Part shown: positions 53,619-62,968 of the stretch, piece by piece
Numbering within the stretch: position 1 is the first letter of the stretch
How the letters are laid out: every line of letters begins with the position of its first letter
Assembly (NCBI RefSeq): GCF_029910535.1
Contig: NZ_CP069362.1
Coordinates: forward strand, 930,001 to 994,000
Length of the DNA: 64,000 bases
Origin: Marinitoga aeolica
GTDB lineage: Bacteria > Thermotogota > Thermotogae > Petrotogales > Petrotogaceae
Direction of reading: 5' to 3'
Notes under the pieces: model-generated
The model's database searches: none
What the model was told of the DNA's origin: nothing
The model's input: the letters and a program-made list of their open reading frames with translations, nothing else
Translations under genes and position numbers: made by a program

Positions 53619-53662
53619 TAATAAGAAATTAGGTCTGCGTTTGCAGACCTAATTTCTTATTA
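53619..53662. terminator. Perfect 20-bp hairpin overlapping the end of bioY
   Basis: TAATAAGAAATTAGGTCTGC, GTTT loop, and its exact complement. The stem covers the last four codons and the stop of bioY and abuts the right end of element 3. Terminator-like, though the U-rich tail lies within the stem. Confidence 0.6.
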
Positions 53663-54152
53663 TATTAATTTCATATTTCTGTGTTAACTTATATGTATAA
53701 TATCCAAGTATAACTTTTATTGAATCAAATAGTATAAATGGTAAAAATCCTATTTTAATCGCTTTTATTAAAGATAAATCAAGTTTAATCATTAATCCAG
53801 ACACACCAAAAATATAAATAATAAAAATAGCTAAAAATCCGTTAATAATATTATTAAAAGGTAAATATGCAACAAGTGTTGCTATTAAAAATCCTATTAT
53901 ATACCCTCCAGTTGGACCAAAAATTACCGAAATACCTCCTCCGAATCCTGCAAAAACTGGTAACCCAATAGCTCCCAATAATACATATATTAAAACTGCT
54001 TTCCATGCATCTTTCTTTAAAAAATAGATCGTTAATATAACTCCAAAAACCTGTAGAGTAAAAGGTACCCCAAATGGTGTTGGAATTTTAATCCATGATG
54101 TTACTATCAAAAATGCTGTAAATAATCCCAATAATGATATTTTATTTTTCAT
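53649..54152 (-). CDS. bioY: Biotin transporter substrate-binding component BioY
   Basis: 167 aa, about six membrane segments. PTPFGVPFTLQVFGVILTIY, LLGAIGLPVFAGFGGGISVIFGPTGGYIIGF and the late FILFDSIKVILGY are typical of BioY. It is the S component for an ECF importer with EcfT (46916). ATG at 54152 follows GAGAGGTGG. It starts 11 bp after the nucleoside permease gene, so it is cotranscribed with it. Confidence 0.92.
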   Translation of the reverse strand: MKNKISLLGLFTAFLIVTSWIKIPTPFGVPFTLQVFGVILTIYFLKKDAWKAVLIYVLLGAIGLPVFAGFGGGISVIFGPTGGYIIGFLIATLVAYLPFNNIINGFLAIFIIYIFGVSGLMIKLDLSLIKAIKIGFLPFILFDSIKVILGYYTYKLTQKYEINIIRN

Positions 54153-54162
54153 GATCCACCTC

Positions 54163-55086
54163 TCAAATATCTCTATTTTTCTTGTTTTTAGCTTTATTCC
54201 ATGCATAAAAAGCTAATGCACCTACTGTTATAATAAACGGCATTGATTGTGTAACTTCATATGGAATATTTAAGAATTGCAGTGAGAATGATAAGGCTTC
54301 TGAAAATCCAAACAATAATGACCCTAACGCAACTCCGTATGCTGATGTTCCACCTAACGCTTGTGCTGCTAATGCAATAAAACCTCTACCTGAAGTCATG
54401 TCTCTTGCAAACCATGAAACATAACCCATTGATAAAAATATACCGCCCAAACTTGCAAGCATACCACTCATAATTAAAGCTATATATTGTGTTTTAAATA
54501 CAGAAATACCAACAGAACGAGCTGCGTCTGGTGATTCACCAACAGATCTAATTCTTAATCCAAGAGGAGTTCTATATAACATATATTGAACTAAAAATAC
54601 CAATATTATGGCTACATAAGTTAAAATATGGTGACCACTTAATATATTTCCTAATATTGGTATATCTTTTAATATAGGTATATCAACATTAGGTAAAACC
54701 AAAGATTTTAATGATGCCGAGGATCCTTTATCTCCAGTTAATAAATATAGAGCATATATTGTTCCACCACTTGCAAATATATTTAATGCTATTGCCGCCA
54801 TAATTATATCTGTTTTTAATTTTAATGAAAAATAAGCTAATATTGACGACATAATTATTCCTGTTAATAATGCTCCTAATACTGATAGCCATAAACTTTG
54901 GGTAAATCCGCTTATAATTACACCTACAAAAGCTGAAAATAGCATAGTTCCTTCGAGTGCTATGTTTGGAGTTCCAGCTAATTCTGCAATTAATGCCCCC
55001 AATGCTGCTAAAAGTATTGGTGTTGTAACCCTAATTCCCGATGCTATAAAATCCCATGATAAAATAGAACTTAATACACTATTCAT
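54163..55086 (-). CDS. Nucleoside-type ABC transporter permease 2 (YufQ/BmpD partner)
   Basis: 307 aa, about eight to nine membrane segments. PILLAALGALIAELAGTPNIALEGTMLFSAF, GESPDAARSVGISV and ALGGTSAYGVALGSLLFGF are conserved in BMP-linked permeases. It overlaps the preceding permease gene by 8 bp. Imports nucleosides or purines with its partners. Confidence 0.9.
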   Translation of the reverse strand: MNSVLSSILSWDFIASGIRVTTPILLAALGALIAELAGTPNIALEGTMLFSAFVGVIISGFTQSLWLSVLGALLTGIIMSSILAYFSLKLKTDIIMAAIALNIFASGGTIYALYLLTGDKGSSASLKSLVLPNVDIPILKDIPILGNILSGHHILTYVAIILVFLVQYMLYRTPLGLRIRSVGESPDAARSVGISVFKTQYIALIMSGMLASLGGIFLSMGYVSWFARDMTSGRGFIALAAQALGGTSAYGVALGSLLFGFSEALSFSLQFLNIPYEVTQSMPFIITVGALAFYAWNKAKNKKNRDI

Positions 55087-56233
55087 TTATATCACCACCA
55101 GCTATTGCTTCTTCGGTACTTCTTGCTTCTTTTTCTATAGCTTTTTGTCTCATTTGTGATAAAAAGGCTTCTGCTGTTACTAATAATATAATAGTTGCCT
55201 GTAAAATTGAAACCATTTCTGGTGGTATGTTGGTATATCTACCCATCGTCTTTGCTCCAACCCTAATATATGAAAGAAATAATGCTGCTATTGGCACATA
55301 AATTGGATTATTTCTTGCAAGTGTAGCAATGATAATACCATCCCAACCATAACCTGGAGAATATAACCAAACAAATCTTCCATAATATCCTAAAAGCTCT
55401 ATAATTCCGGCAGTTCCAGCAATAGCTCCACTTAATAAATGCACTTGGAAAAATGTTTTTTGTGTGTTAATTCCTGAATGATACGCAAAATGTTTATTAT
55501 TACCGATTAATCTTACTTTATAACCCCATGTGGTTTTTTTCATGACAAACCACAAAGCAAAACTCATTCCTAATGCAATTAAAATACCACTATGCCATCT
55601 ATACCTTGTATTTAACAAAAATAAAGTAGCTGAATCAGAAAATTTCAAAGATACTAATTGCCCTGCATTAGGGTCTCTTAAAAATGTTTTTATTATAAAT
55701 AATCCCATATATAATGCAACATAATTAAGCATTAAAGATGTAACAACTTCTGATGCATTCCATTTTGATTTTAAATAACCCGGTATTGCAGACCAGCCTG
55801 CTCCAACTAATGATGCTATTAATATTACAACAATTGGAGTTATTATCGGTATTGATGGAAAATAAATTGCTGCACCCGTTGCTATTGCTGCACCTAAAAA
55901 CAATTGACCTTCTGCACCAATATTAAAATGTTTAGCAGTAAATATCAAAGATACTGCAAGACCGGTAATCATAATAGGAACACTTTCGTTTATCCATTGA
56001 ATAAAACCTCTTAAATTAAATACCCAATGTCCTCTTCTATGTTTTAAAATAGGAGATATTAAAAATGTTCTAAAAGCATCATTTGCATCTTTTATTGCAG
56101 ATTTTAATTTATCAAAAAATGCCATATCTCCTTTTGGAAATACTGTTATTAAAATTAATACATATCCTAATAATAACGCAATACCTATGGCAATAGCTGT
56201 TCTATATACTTCATATCTCTTTGTTGACTTCAT
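55079..56233 (-). CDS. Nucleoside-type ABC transporter permease 1 (YufP-like)
   Basis: 384 aa, about ten membrane segments. ESVPIMITGLAVSLIFTAKHFNIGAEGQLFLGAA, NASEVVTSLMLNYVALY, IGNNKHFAYHSGI and YGWDGIIIATLARNNP are conserved family features. The start ATG overlaps the ATPase stop (ATGA). Confidence 0.9.
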   Translation of the reverse strand: MKSTKRYEVYRTAIAIGIALLLGYVLILITVFPKGDMAFFDKLKSAIKDANDAFRTFLISPILKHRRGHWVFNLRGFIQWINESVPIMITGLAVSLIFTAKHFNIGAEGQLFLGAAIATGAAIYFPSIPIITPIVVILIASLVGAGWSAIPGYLKSKWNASEVVTSLMLNYVALYMGLFIIKTFLRDPNAGQLVSLKFSDSATLFLLNTRYRWHSGILIALGMSFALWFVMKKTTWGYKVRLIGNNKHFAYHSGINTQKTFFQVHLLSGAIAGTAGIIELLGYYGRFVWLYSPGYGWDGIIIATLARNNPIYVPIAALFLSYIRVGAKTMGRYTNIPPEMVSILQATIILLVTAEAFLSQMRQKAIEKEARSTEEAIAGGDINE

Positions 56234-57780
56234 ACTAAATCACCCATTTCTTCTTTAGACATTTTTTTAATTCCAAGCATATACTCACCTAAAATTTCTT
56301 CATTAATTTTCTTAACATCTTCAAAATGAGCAACAAATTCCCCATGATATATTACTAATATTCTATCTGATACTTCTAATAATTCTGTTAAATCTGAAGA
56401 CACTAATAACACAGCTACATTGTTATCTCTTTCTTTAACTAATCTTCTCCTAATAAAATCAGCTGCTGCTATATCAATACCCCTTGTTGGTTGATCTGCA
56501 ATAATAATCTTTGAATTAGATGTAAATTCTCTTGCAACAACAACCTTTTGAATATTTCCTCCAGACAGCATTTTTACAGCTGTTTTAGGACCATCTGTTC
56601 TAATATCAAATTCTTTTATCATTTTTTTTGCAAATTCGGTAATCTTATTGTATTTTAATACGCCTTTTTTAGAAAATGGTTCACTTTCAAATCTATCACT
56701 AATTAAGTTTTCTTCTATTGTATCTTCTTTTGATACTCCATAAAGCATCCTATCAGCAGGAATAAAACTCATTCCCGTTTTTCTAAATTCATGAGGATTA
56801 TCTGCATTCATCATGTCTTTACCAAAAATAAAAATTTCGCCTTTTTCTGGTTTATCCATACCTGTTATAATATCAACTAATTCTGTTTGGCCATTTCCTT
56901 CAACACCAGCTATTCCCAGTATTTCTCCTTCTCTTAGTTTTAAATTTAAACCTTTAAGCATTTTTACTCCATCAAATCTTGTGTATTCCAAATTTTTTGC
57001 TTCTAATACAACTTTTCCTGGTTTTGCTGGTTCTTTTTCTATTTCTATATCAACATCTCTTCCAACCATCATTCTGGACATATCTTTTTCTGTAATATCT
57101 TTAACTTCTGCCTCTCCTATAGTTTTTCCACGTCTTAAAACAGTAATTCTATCAGCAATTTCTTTAACCTCATTTAATTTATGAGTTATAAATATTACTG
57201 TTTTTCCTGCTTTAGTTAAACTCTTTAAAGCTTTAAATAATTCTACTGTTTCTTGTGGTGTTAATACAGCAGTTGGTTCATCTAAAATAATTAAATCTGC
57301 ACCTCTAACAAGTGTTTTTATAATCTCTACTCTTTGTTTCATACCTACACTAATATCCTTAACTTTTTCATTTAGAGGAACAGGTAATCCATATTTATTC
57401 ATTTCTTTTTCTACAAATTCAACAGACTTTTTTAAGTCTATTGATAATCCTTTTCTTGGTTCCATACCAAGAACAACATTTTCAACAACAGTTAAGGATG
57501 GAACCAACATAAAATGTTGATGAACCATACCTATACCTAATTCTATAGCTTTATATGGTGAATTAATATGCACTAATTCACCATTATAATAAATTTCTCC
57601 TTCTGTTGGTTTTTCAAAACCAAATAAAATTTTCATCAGAGTACTCTTTCCAGCACCATTTTCTCCTAACAATGCATGAATTTCACCTTTTTTTACCTTC
57701 AAATTTACTCCTTTATTTGCAGTAACTCCATTAGGATATACTTTCCATATATTTCTCATCTCAAGAACAAATTCGCTCAT
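56230..57780 (-). CDS. Nucleoside-type ABC transporter, double ATP-binding subunit (YufO-like)
   Basis: 516 aa, two ABC domains: GENGAGKSTLMK with IILDEPTAVL, then GVEGNGQTELV with LSGGNIQKVVVAREF and IIADQPTRGID. ATG at 57780 follows AAAGGTGAG; an in-frame GTG at 57789 lies in that site. It is separated from the binding-protein gene by a degenerate repeat element (57880-58034). Confidence 0.92.
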   Translation of the reverse strand: MSEFVLEMRNIWKVYPNGVTANKGVNLKVKKGEIHALLGENGAGKSTLMKILFGFEKPTEGEIYYNGELVHINSPYKAIELGIGMVHQHFMLVPSLTVVENVVLGMEPRKGLSIDLKKSVEFVEKEMNKYGLPVPLNEKVKDISVGMKQRVEIIKTLVRGADLIILDEPTAVLTPQETVELFKALKSLTKAGKTVIFITHKLNEVKEIADRITVLRRGKTIGEAEVKDITEKDMSRMMVGRDVDIEIEKEPAKPGKVVLEAKNLEYTRFDGVKMLKGLNLKLREGEILGIAGVEGNGQTELVDIITGMDKPEKGEIFIFGKDMMNADNPHEFRKTGMSFIPADRMLYGVSKEDTIEENLISDRFESEPFSKKGVLKYNKITEFAKKMIKEFDIRTDGPKTAVKMLSGGNIQKVVVAREFTSNSKIIIADQPTRGIDIAAADFIRRRLVKERDNNVAVLLVSSDLTELLEVSDRILVIYHGEFVAHFEDVKKINEEILGEYMLGIKKMSKEEMGDLV

Positions 57781-57879
57781 TCTTCTCACCTTTCTTAATA
57801 GAAAATTTTAATTTCAGATATAATCAAATGAAAATTTCAGAAAAATATGAATATTGTTTGGCTTTCATATAAGAAAATT

Positions 57880-58034
57880 TATAAAAATAATGTGATGAGC
57901 CATTGGAAATTCCCGAAAAAATGTGAATGAAGCCTGGCAATTTTGCATGGATGCAAAATTGAGCGAAACCGAACATGGATGTGAGTTTGAGCGACAGGCG
58001 ATAATAAGCATTTTTGAGGAATATGAATTTTCAC
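57880..58034 (+). repeat. Degenerate repeat element 4, covarying structured core
   Basis: Shares TTCCCGAAAAAA..TGAATGAAGCC and the core with elements 2 and 3, but has no clear terminal repeats. Core: P1 GCCTG (57932-57936) with CAGGC (57995-57999); P2 CAATTTTGCA (57938-57947), loop TGGA, TGCAAAATTG (57952-57961); P3 ACA-TGGA-TGT (57973-57982). Stem sequences differ from elements 2/3 yet pair fully. It lies antisense in the gap between the BMP gene and its ATPase gene; the rest of this gap (57781-57879) is AT-rich without features. Confidence 0.65.
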
Positions 58035-58072
58035 CTGGCGAAGAACATTGTTTTATAATTTTCTTTAACTTT

Positions 58073-58099
58073 AATAAAACAGGGGCTTTAAATAGCCCC
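58073..58099 (-). terminator. Attenuator after the BMP binding-protein gene
   Basis: Minus strand GGGGCT, ATTTAA loop, AGCCCC then TGTTTTATT. Same position as the hairpins after the other two binding-protein genes. Confidence 0.7.
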
Positions 58100-58132
58100 C
58101 ATCTTCTCAAATATTATATGACTTATTTATTA

Positions 58133-59212
58133 TTATGGTCTTACAGAATTTCTAATTTTATTTAACTCTTCGTTACTCATTCCATATGCGGTTGGAACCT
58201 TAATTTCTCCTCTAATTATACCTAATTCTATATCCTTTAATTTTACCAATACCCATGGATCAGATTTCATAATTTCTCTAAAGTATTTATTATCTGCTAA
58301 ACCTATACCTTTTTCCTTCAACCCTAATGCTTCTGCTTTACCTACAGGCATTTTACCTTCTAAATATAGTTTAACTGCTCTATATAATGAATAATCAACA
58401 TTTTTCATCATTGAAGATAATGTGTGATTAACAATATCCATATCTTTTTCTTCATACAATAATTGCATGTCTGAGTCAACACCAATTGCCCATCTATCCA
58501 TTTCTTTTGCTGCTGCTAAAACACCATTCCCTGTTTCACCAGCTACTGCAAATACAACATCTGCACCTTGCCTATACATGGATAATGTAAATTCTTTACC
58601 TTTTGCAGGATCATTCCATGCTCCAACATAAGAAATTAATACTTTTATTTCTGGATCAATATATTTTGCACCTTCTATATAACCTACTAAGAAATCGTTT
58701 ATAACTGGAATATCCATACCACCTAAAAACCCTATAACTTTCTTATCAGGAACAGAATATTTGAATTTCTTTGATTCAGATACTAATGCTGCCATTGCAC
58801 CAGCTAAAAATGATCCTTCATTTTGTTTATATGTAATTGAATATACATTTTGAAGATTTCCTTTTGAATAGTCAACTGCATCATCAAAAATCACATATTT
58901 TTGATCTGGATATAATGGAGCAATTCTCTCTAATAATTCAACCATTTGCCATGTCCCAACTATTATAATATCATACTCACCACTATCAGAGATATCTTCT
59001 AATGTTGGTTCCCATTCAGCAGGATTATATCCCATTTCAATAACTTTTGTTTCTACACCTAATTTTTCTTCTGCCCATTTCATACCTCTAGCTGCAGAAT
59101 CAAAAAATGATTTATCACCCAACGTTCCATTAATTAACAATGCTACTTTTACTTTACCAAATAATGTTAATGACAATACAGCAATTAATAACACTACCAA
59201 AATCTTTTTCAT
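58133..59212 (-). CDS. BMP family ABC transporter substrate-binding protein (nucleoside type)
   Basis: 359 aa. Signal peptide (MKKILVVLLIAVLSLTLFG); no lipobox Cys, unlike many lipid-anchored homologues. KVALLINGTLGDKSFFDSAARGM, YDIIIVGTWQM, YSITYKQNEGSFLAGAMAAL, VIGFLGGMDIPVINDF and ADVVFAVAGETGNGVL are typical of BMP/Med proteins. Ligand probably a purine nucleoside, supported by the adjacent adenine deaminase. AGGAGGGG precedes the ATG. Confidence 0.9.
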   Translation of the reverse strand: MKKILVVLLIAVLSLTLFGKVKVALLINGTLGDKSFFDSAARGMKWAEEKLGVETKVIEMGYNPAEWEPTLEDISDSGEYDIIIVGTWQMVELLERIAPLYPDQKYVIFDDAVDYSKGNLQNVYSITYKQNEGSFLAGAMAALVSESKKFKYSVPDKKVIGFLGGMDIPVINDFLVGYIEGAKYIDPEIKVLISYVGAWNDPAKGKEFTLSMYRQGADVVFAVAGETGNGVLAAAKEMDRWAIGVDSDMQLLYEEKDMDIVNHTLSSMMKNVDYSLYRAVKLYLEGKMPVGKAEALGLKEKGIGLADNKYFREIMKSDPWVLVKLKDIELGIIRGEIKVPTAYGMSNEELNKIRNSVRP

Positions 59213-59240
59213 ACAAACCCCTCCTTTTTCTGATACTTTA

Positions 59241-59269
59241 ATTTTACTACAATTTTATATTTTTTCCAA
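59241..59269 (-). promoter_or_regulatory. Promoter of the BMP transporter genes
   Basis: Minus strand TTGGAA (59264-59269), 17-bp spacer, TAAAAT (59241-59246), in the 62-bp gap after ade. Confidence 0.55.
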
Positions 59270-59274
59270 TTTGC

Positions 59275-60999
59275 CTAATCGACAAATAAATCCACATATT
59301 CCTGTTTATTAACATTAACAAGTCCATTATTTGTTATTTTCAAATGTGGTATAACTGCTAACTGAACAAATGAAAGCGTCATAAATGTTGCATCTATTCC
59401 ACCTAATTTTTTCATTTCACCTTCTAAATGTTCCAATTCTTCAACAACCTCTTCTAATTCTTTATCAGCCATTAATCCAGCTATCGGTAATGGGAGTTTT
59501 GCTAATATTTTTCCATTCTCAACCACAACCATTCCACCATTCATATTTTCTATTTCTTTTGCCGCTGTATACATATCTTCATCATTTGTCCCAATTATAC
59601 CTATGTTATGTGCATCGTGTCCAACGCTTGTTCCAACTGCTCCACTTTTTATACCAAATCCTTTAATAAAACCTAAAGAAAAATTGGTTCCTGTATGCCT
59701 TTCAAAAATAGCGATTTTTAAAATATCTCTTTCTACATCAGGAACAACATATCCATTTTCTACTTTTGGATCTAATATTAATTCATCTGTCAATAATGAA
59801 CCTTCATAAATCTTTATAACCCTTATTTTTTTACCTCTATCTTTTATTTTTAAATCATCCACTGTAACTTTTGGTAAAATTACCTTACCAAACTTCTTTG
59901 GCATATCATTATATACGCCCTTCATTTCATCAACAAACTTACCATCTTTAACAACCAATTTTGAATCTTTAAATACCATTTTAATATTTATTTTTTCTAA
60001 ATCATCAACAACAATCATATCTGCTTTATAACCAGGAGCTACTGCACCCATACTCCTTAAATTGTAATATCTTGCTGTATTAATAGTAGCCATTCTAATA
60101 GCAATAATAGGGTCTATCCCTTTCTCAATACTTCTTCTTACTAAATAATCTATATCGCCATCTTTTAAGATGTCTAAGGGCTCCCTATCGTCCGTACAGA
60201 AAGAAAAACTATGGTGATTCATAACATTAACGGCTTCAATTAATGCTTCTAAATTTTTAGCTGCAGTTCCTTCTCTTATAAACACCTGCATTCCTTTTCC
60301 TATCTTTTCTAACGCTTCTTCTTTTGTAGTGCATTCATGGTCAGATCTAATAAATGCATCTATATATGCATTTAATTCCTTTCCAGTAACTCCAGGAGCA
60401 TGTCCATCTATTTTTTTATACATATGTCTTAAAATTTCTATTTTAGTTAATAACTCTGAATCTCTATTAATAACTCCCGGAAAATTCATTACTTCCCCTA
60501 ATGCAATGATTCTATTAGGGTATGAATCTACAAAACCAACCATATCCTCAGGCCCAAGTCTTGCTCCAGATGTTTCCATATTTGTTGCAGGAACAGCTGA
60601 AGGTATTGCTATATAAACATTTAAAGGTATTCCTTCTGTAGATTTAATCATATATTCCAACCCATCTAATCCTAAAACATTGGATATTTCATGTGGATCT
60701 GCTATTACTGTTGTTGTTCCTCTTAATAACACAGCTTTAGCAAATTGTCTTGGTGATAACATAGAACTTTCTATATGTAAATGAGCATTAATAAATCCAG
60801 GTAATACATACATACCTTTCAAATCTATTACTTCTTTTCCCTCTGTATAATCACCAATACCTGCAATTCTTTTTCTAAATAATGCTATATTTGTTTCTTC
60901 TATTTCGCCAGTAAAAACATTTACGAGCTTTGCATTTTTTAATAGCACATCAGGTTTTTCTTTTCCTAAAGCTACTGGAATAATATCTTTTATTTTCAT
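59275..60999 (-). CDS. ade: Adenine deaminase
   Basis: 574 aa, the usual length. Amidohydrolase with metal site GFINAHLHIESSM (about 66-78), ADPHEISNVLG, DGHAPGVTGKELNAY, HHSFSFCTDDREP and a C-terminal half with GHDAHNIGIIGTNDEDM. It converts adenine to hypoxanthine. GGAGGGG ends 5 nt before the ATG. It lies between a sugar-type permease gene (14-bp gap) and the nucleoside transporter. Confidence 0.95.
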   Translation of the reverse strand: MKIKDIIPVALGKEKPDVLLKNAKLVNVFTGEIEETNIALFRKRIAGIGDYTEGKEVIDLKGMYVLPGFINAHLHIESSMLSPRQFAKAVLLRGTTTVIADPHEISNVLGLDGLEYMIKSTEGIPLNVYIAIPSAVPATNMETSGARLGPEDMVGFVDSYPNRIIALGEVMNFPGVINRDSELLTKIEILRHMYKKIDGHAPGVTGKELNAYIDAFIRSDHECTTKEEALEKIGKGMQVFIREGTAAKNLEALIEAVNVMNHHSFSFCTDDREPLDILKDGDIDYLVRRSIEKGIDPIIAIRMATINTARYYNLRSMGAVAPGYKADMIVVDDLEKINIKMVFKDSKLVVKDGKFVDEMKGVYNDMPKKFGKVILPKVTVDDLKIKDRGKKIRVIKIYEGSLLTDELILDPKVENGYVVPDVERDILKIAIFERHTGTNFSLGFIKGFGIKSGAVGTSVGHDAHNIGIIGTNDEDMYTAAKEIENMNGGMVVVENGKILAKLPLPIAGLMADKELEEVVEELEHLEGEMKKLGGIDATFMTLSFVQLAVIPHLKITNNGLVNVNKQEYVDLFVD

Positions 61000-61012
61000 C
61001 TTTCCCCTCCTA

Positions 61013-62968
61013 TCAATATCTATCTTTTAAAACTCCATTCATCAAAGGTCTTCTAATCATTATGAAAATAATTCCAAGAAAAATTATATTCAATATTGAT
61101 GATGCTGAAAATAAATCCCATCTTGGATAAGATGTTCCTGGTTCTCCAATAAGCGTATATAATTTTACTGAAAGCGGATATAAAGAATCTTTGTTTAATA
61201 GCATCAAAGAAGGAATAAATCCATTCCATCCTTTCATAAATCCTATTAACATGGATACAAGTAAAGCGGGTATAGATAATGGAAATAAAATATAAAAATA
61301 CGATTTTAATTTTGTGGTATCCAATAACGCTGTTTCTTCTATCTCTTTAGGTATTTTATCCAGATATCCTTTTATTAAAAATGTTGCCATTGGTAATGTG
61401 TGTGTTGCATATACAAGCGAAAGACCAAATAAAGAATTCAATAAATGTAATTTTCTAAATACCATAAATAAAGCAATTATAGAATGAACTCCTCCTAAAA
61501 AGTCAATAAATATCAATAATGGTAATACCCAACCTAAATTATTTTTAGATATAAACAGAGCAAGTGGATAGGATATTATAGGAACAATAATCGCCGTTAA
61601 AAAAGCTATAATTATTGTATTTTTTAAATTATGTTCAATATGAATCTCTGAAAATATTCTATTATAATTTTCAAAAGTTAATTTTTCTGGAAACAATGTT
61701 ATTGCTATATTATTTGTTCCAGATAATGATATATTTACTATATTATACACTGGAAGCATAATAATTGTTATTAAGAGAACTAATAAAAGGTATTTAAACA
61801 CCATTTTTATCGTTTTCAAATTCATTTTAACTTTTGTTTGAGGAATTACAGGCGTTTTTTCTTTAAAGATCAGCCACATTAAAGATATTATAGGAATAAA
61901 ATCAAATCCTCCCCAAAACCCTTTAATACTTATATTTAAAATCATCATTGAAAAATCTAAAATAACGACTAAACCAAATAAATTTCTTTTTTTCAAAAGA
62001 ATAAAATATAATCCTATTGTCAATAGTAAAATAATTCCCGGATTAAAGATATAAGATAAAATTTTTATGGCAATAACAAAGGTTAAAAACTTTTTCAATG
62101 ATAATGTTCTTCTGGTTAGGAAGATAAATGCAATCAACATAACAAATATAGCTGAAATTACACTATATGCGGAAATAATACCAAAATCATATTGTGTATT
62201 TGAAATAAAATAATTAAAAACTCCCATTGTTGTTGTTATTCCTACAATGCTATGTGAAGTAAAACCAGCAAAAATTGGAGGACCACCTGCAGTTAAAAGG
62301 AAAGGAACTGTAAAATCCTTAAAATGATTCGCAAATGTAATTAAAAACCACGTTATTATCGTAGGTTTTATATATGGTATAGTTATATTTATTAACGTAT
62401 TCAAAGAATTTGCACCATCTATTTTCGCCGCAAGATGTAGCTCTCGTGGTACTTCTTGATATGCTGATATTAACACCATGACAACTATTGGCAATTCAAG
62501 CCAAATACTAACAAAAATACCCCACCCCAAACCAGCAAAAATATCTGTAAATATATTCGTATTTAAATGAAAAAGATTTTTTATAATAGACTCTGTTCCA
62601 TAACCGTAAATTAAAGACCTCCAGATTAAAACTCCCATATATGATGGAATTATCCACGGCAACATTATTATAAAAAACAATATTTTTTTATTTTTCGCTT
62701 TAGTTTCTAATATATAAGCTATTATTATTCCTAAAATTATTACGATAGATGATATTATTGATGCCCAGATAAAACTTATTTTAACAGCAATACCCATTCC
62801 AGAATCATTCAAAACTTTTATATAATTTTGAATTCCCACAAAAGATCCATTTTCTCCAAAAGGAGAATTATAAAATGATGTTTTTAACATTGATACCATC
62901 GGAATTATTAATATAAATACAATCAACACCAAAGCTGGCAATACAAGTAAAAATTTTTTATTTGCCAT
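61013..62968 (-). CDS. Fused ABC transporter permease (two MalF/MalG-type domains in one chain)
   Basis: 651 aa. Two binding-protein-dependent permease domains, each with an EAA loop: EVPRELHLAAKIDGANSLNT (about 185-204) and KIPKEIEETALLDTTKL (about 540-556). The domains are joined by extra hydrophobic segments (about 290-380). These permeases are usually separate polypeptides. It overlaps the binding-protein gene by 11 bp. Substrate unknown; no ATPase gene follows, so a shared ATPase is presumed. Confidence 0.88.
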   Translation of the reverse strand: MANKKFLLVLPALVLIVFILIIPMVSMLKTSFYNSPFGENGSFVGIQNYIKVLNDSGMGIAVKISFIWASIISSIVIILGIIIAYILETKAKNKKILFFIIMLPWIIPSYMGVLIWRSLIYGYGTESIIKNLFHLNTNIFTDIFAGLGWGIFVSIWLELPIVVMVLISAYQEVPRELHLAAKIDGANSLNTLINITIPYIKPTIITWFLITFANHFKDFTVPFLLTAGGPPIFAGFTSHSIVGITTTMGVFNYFISNTQYDFGIISAYSVISAIFVMLIAFIFLTRRTLSLKKFLTFVIAIKILSYIFNPGIILLLTIGLYFILLKKRNLFGLVVILDFSMMILNISIKGFWGGFDFIPIISLMWLIFKEKTPVIPQTKVKMNLKTIKMVFKYLLLVLLITIIMLPVYNIVNISLSGTNNIAITLFPEKLTFENYNRIFSEIHIEHNLKNTIIIAFLTAIIVPIISYPLALFISKNNLGWVLPLLIFIDFLGGVHSIIALFMVFRKLHLLNSLFGLSLVYATHTLPMATFLIKGYLDKIPKEIEETALLDTTKLKSYFYILFPLSIPALLVSMLIGFMKGWNGFIPSLMLLNKDSLYPLSVKLYTLIGEPGTSYPRWDLFSASSILNIIFLGIIFIMIRRPLMNGVLKDRY

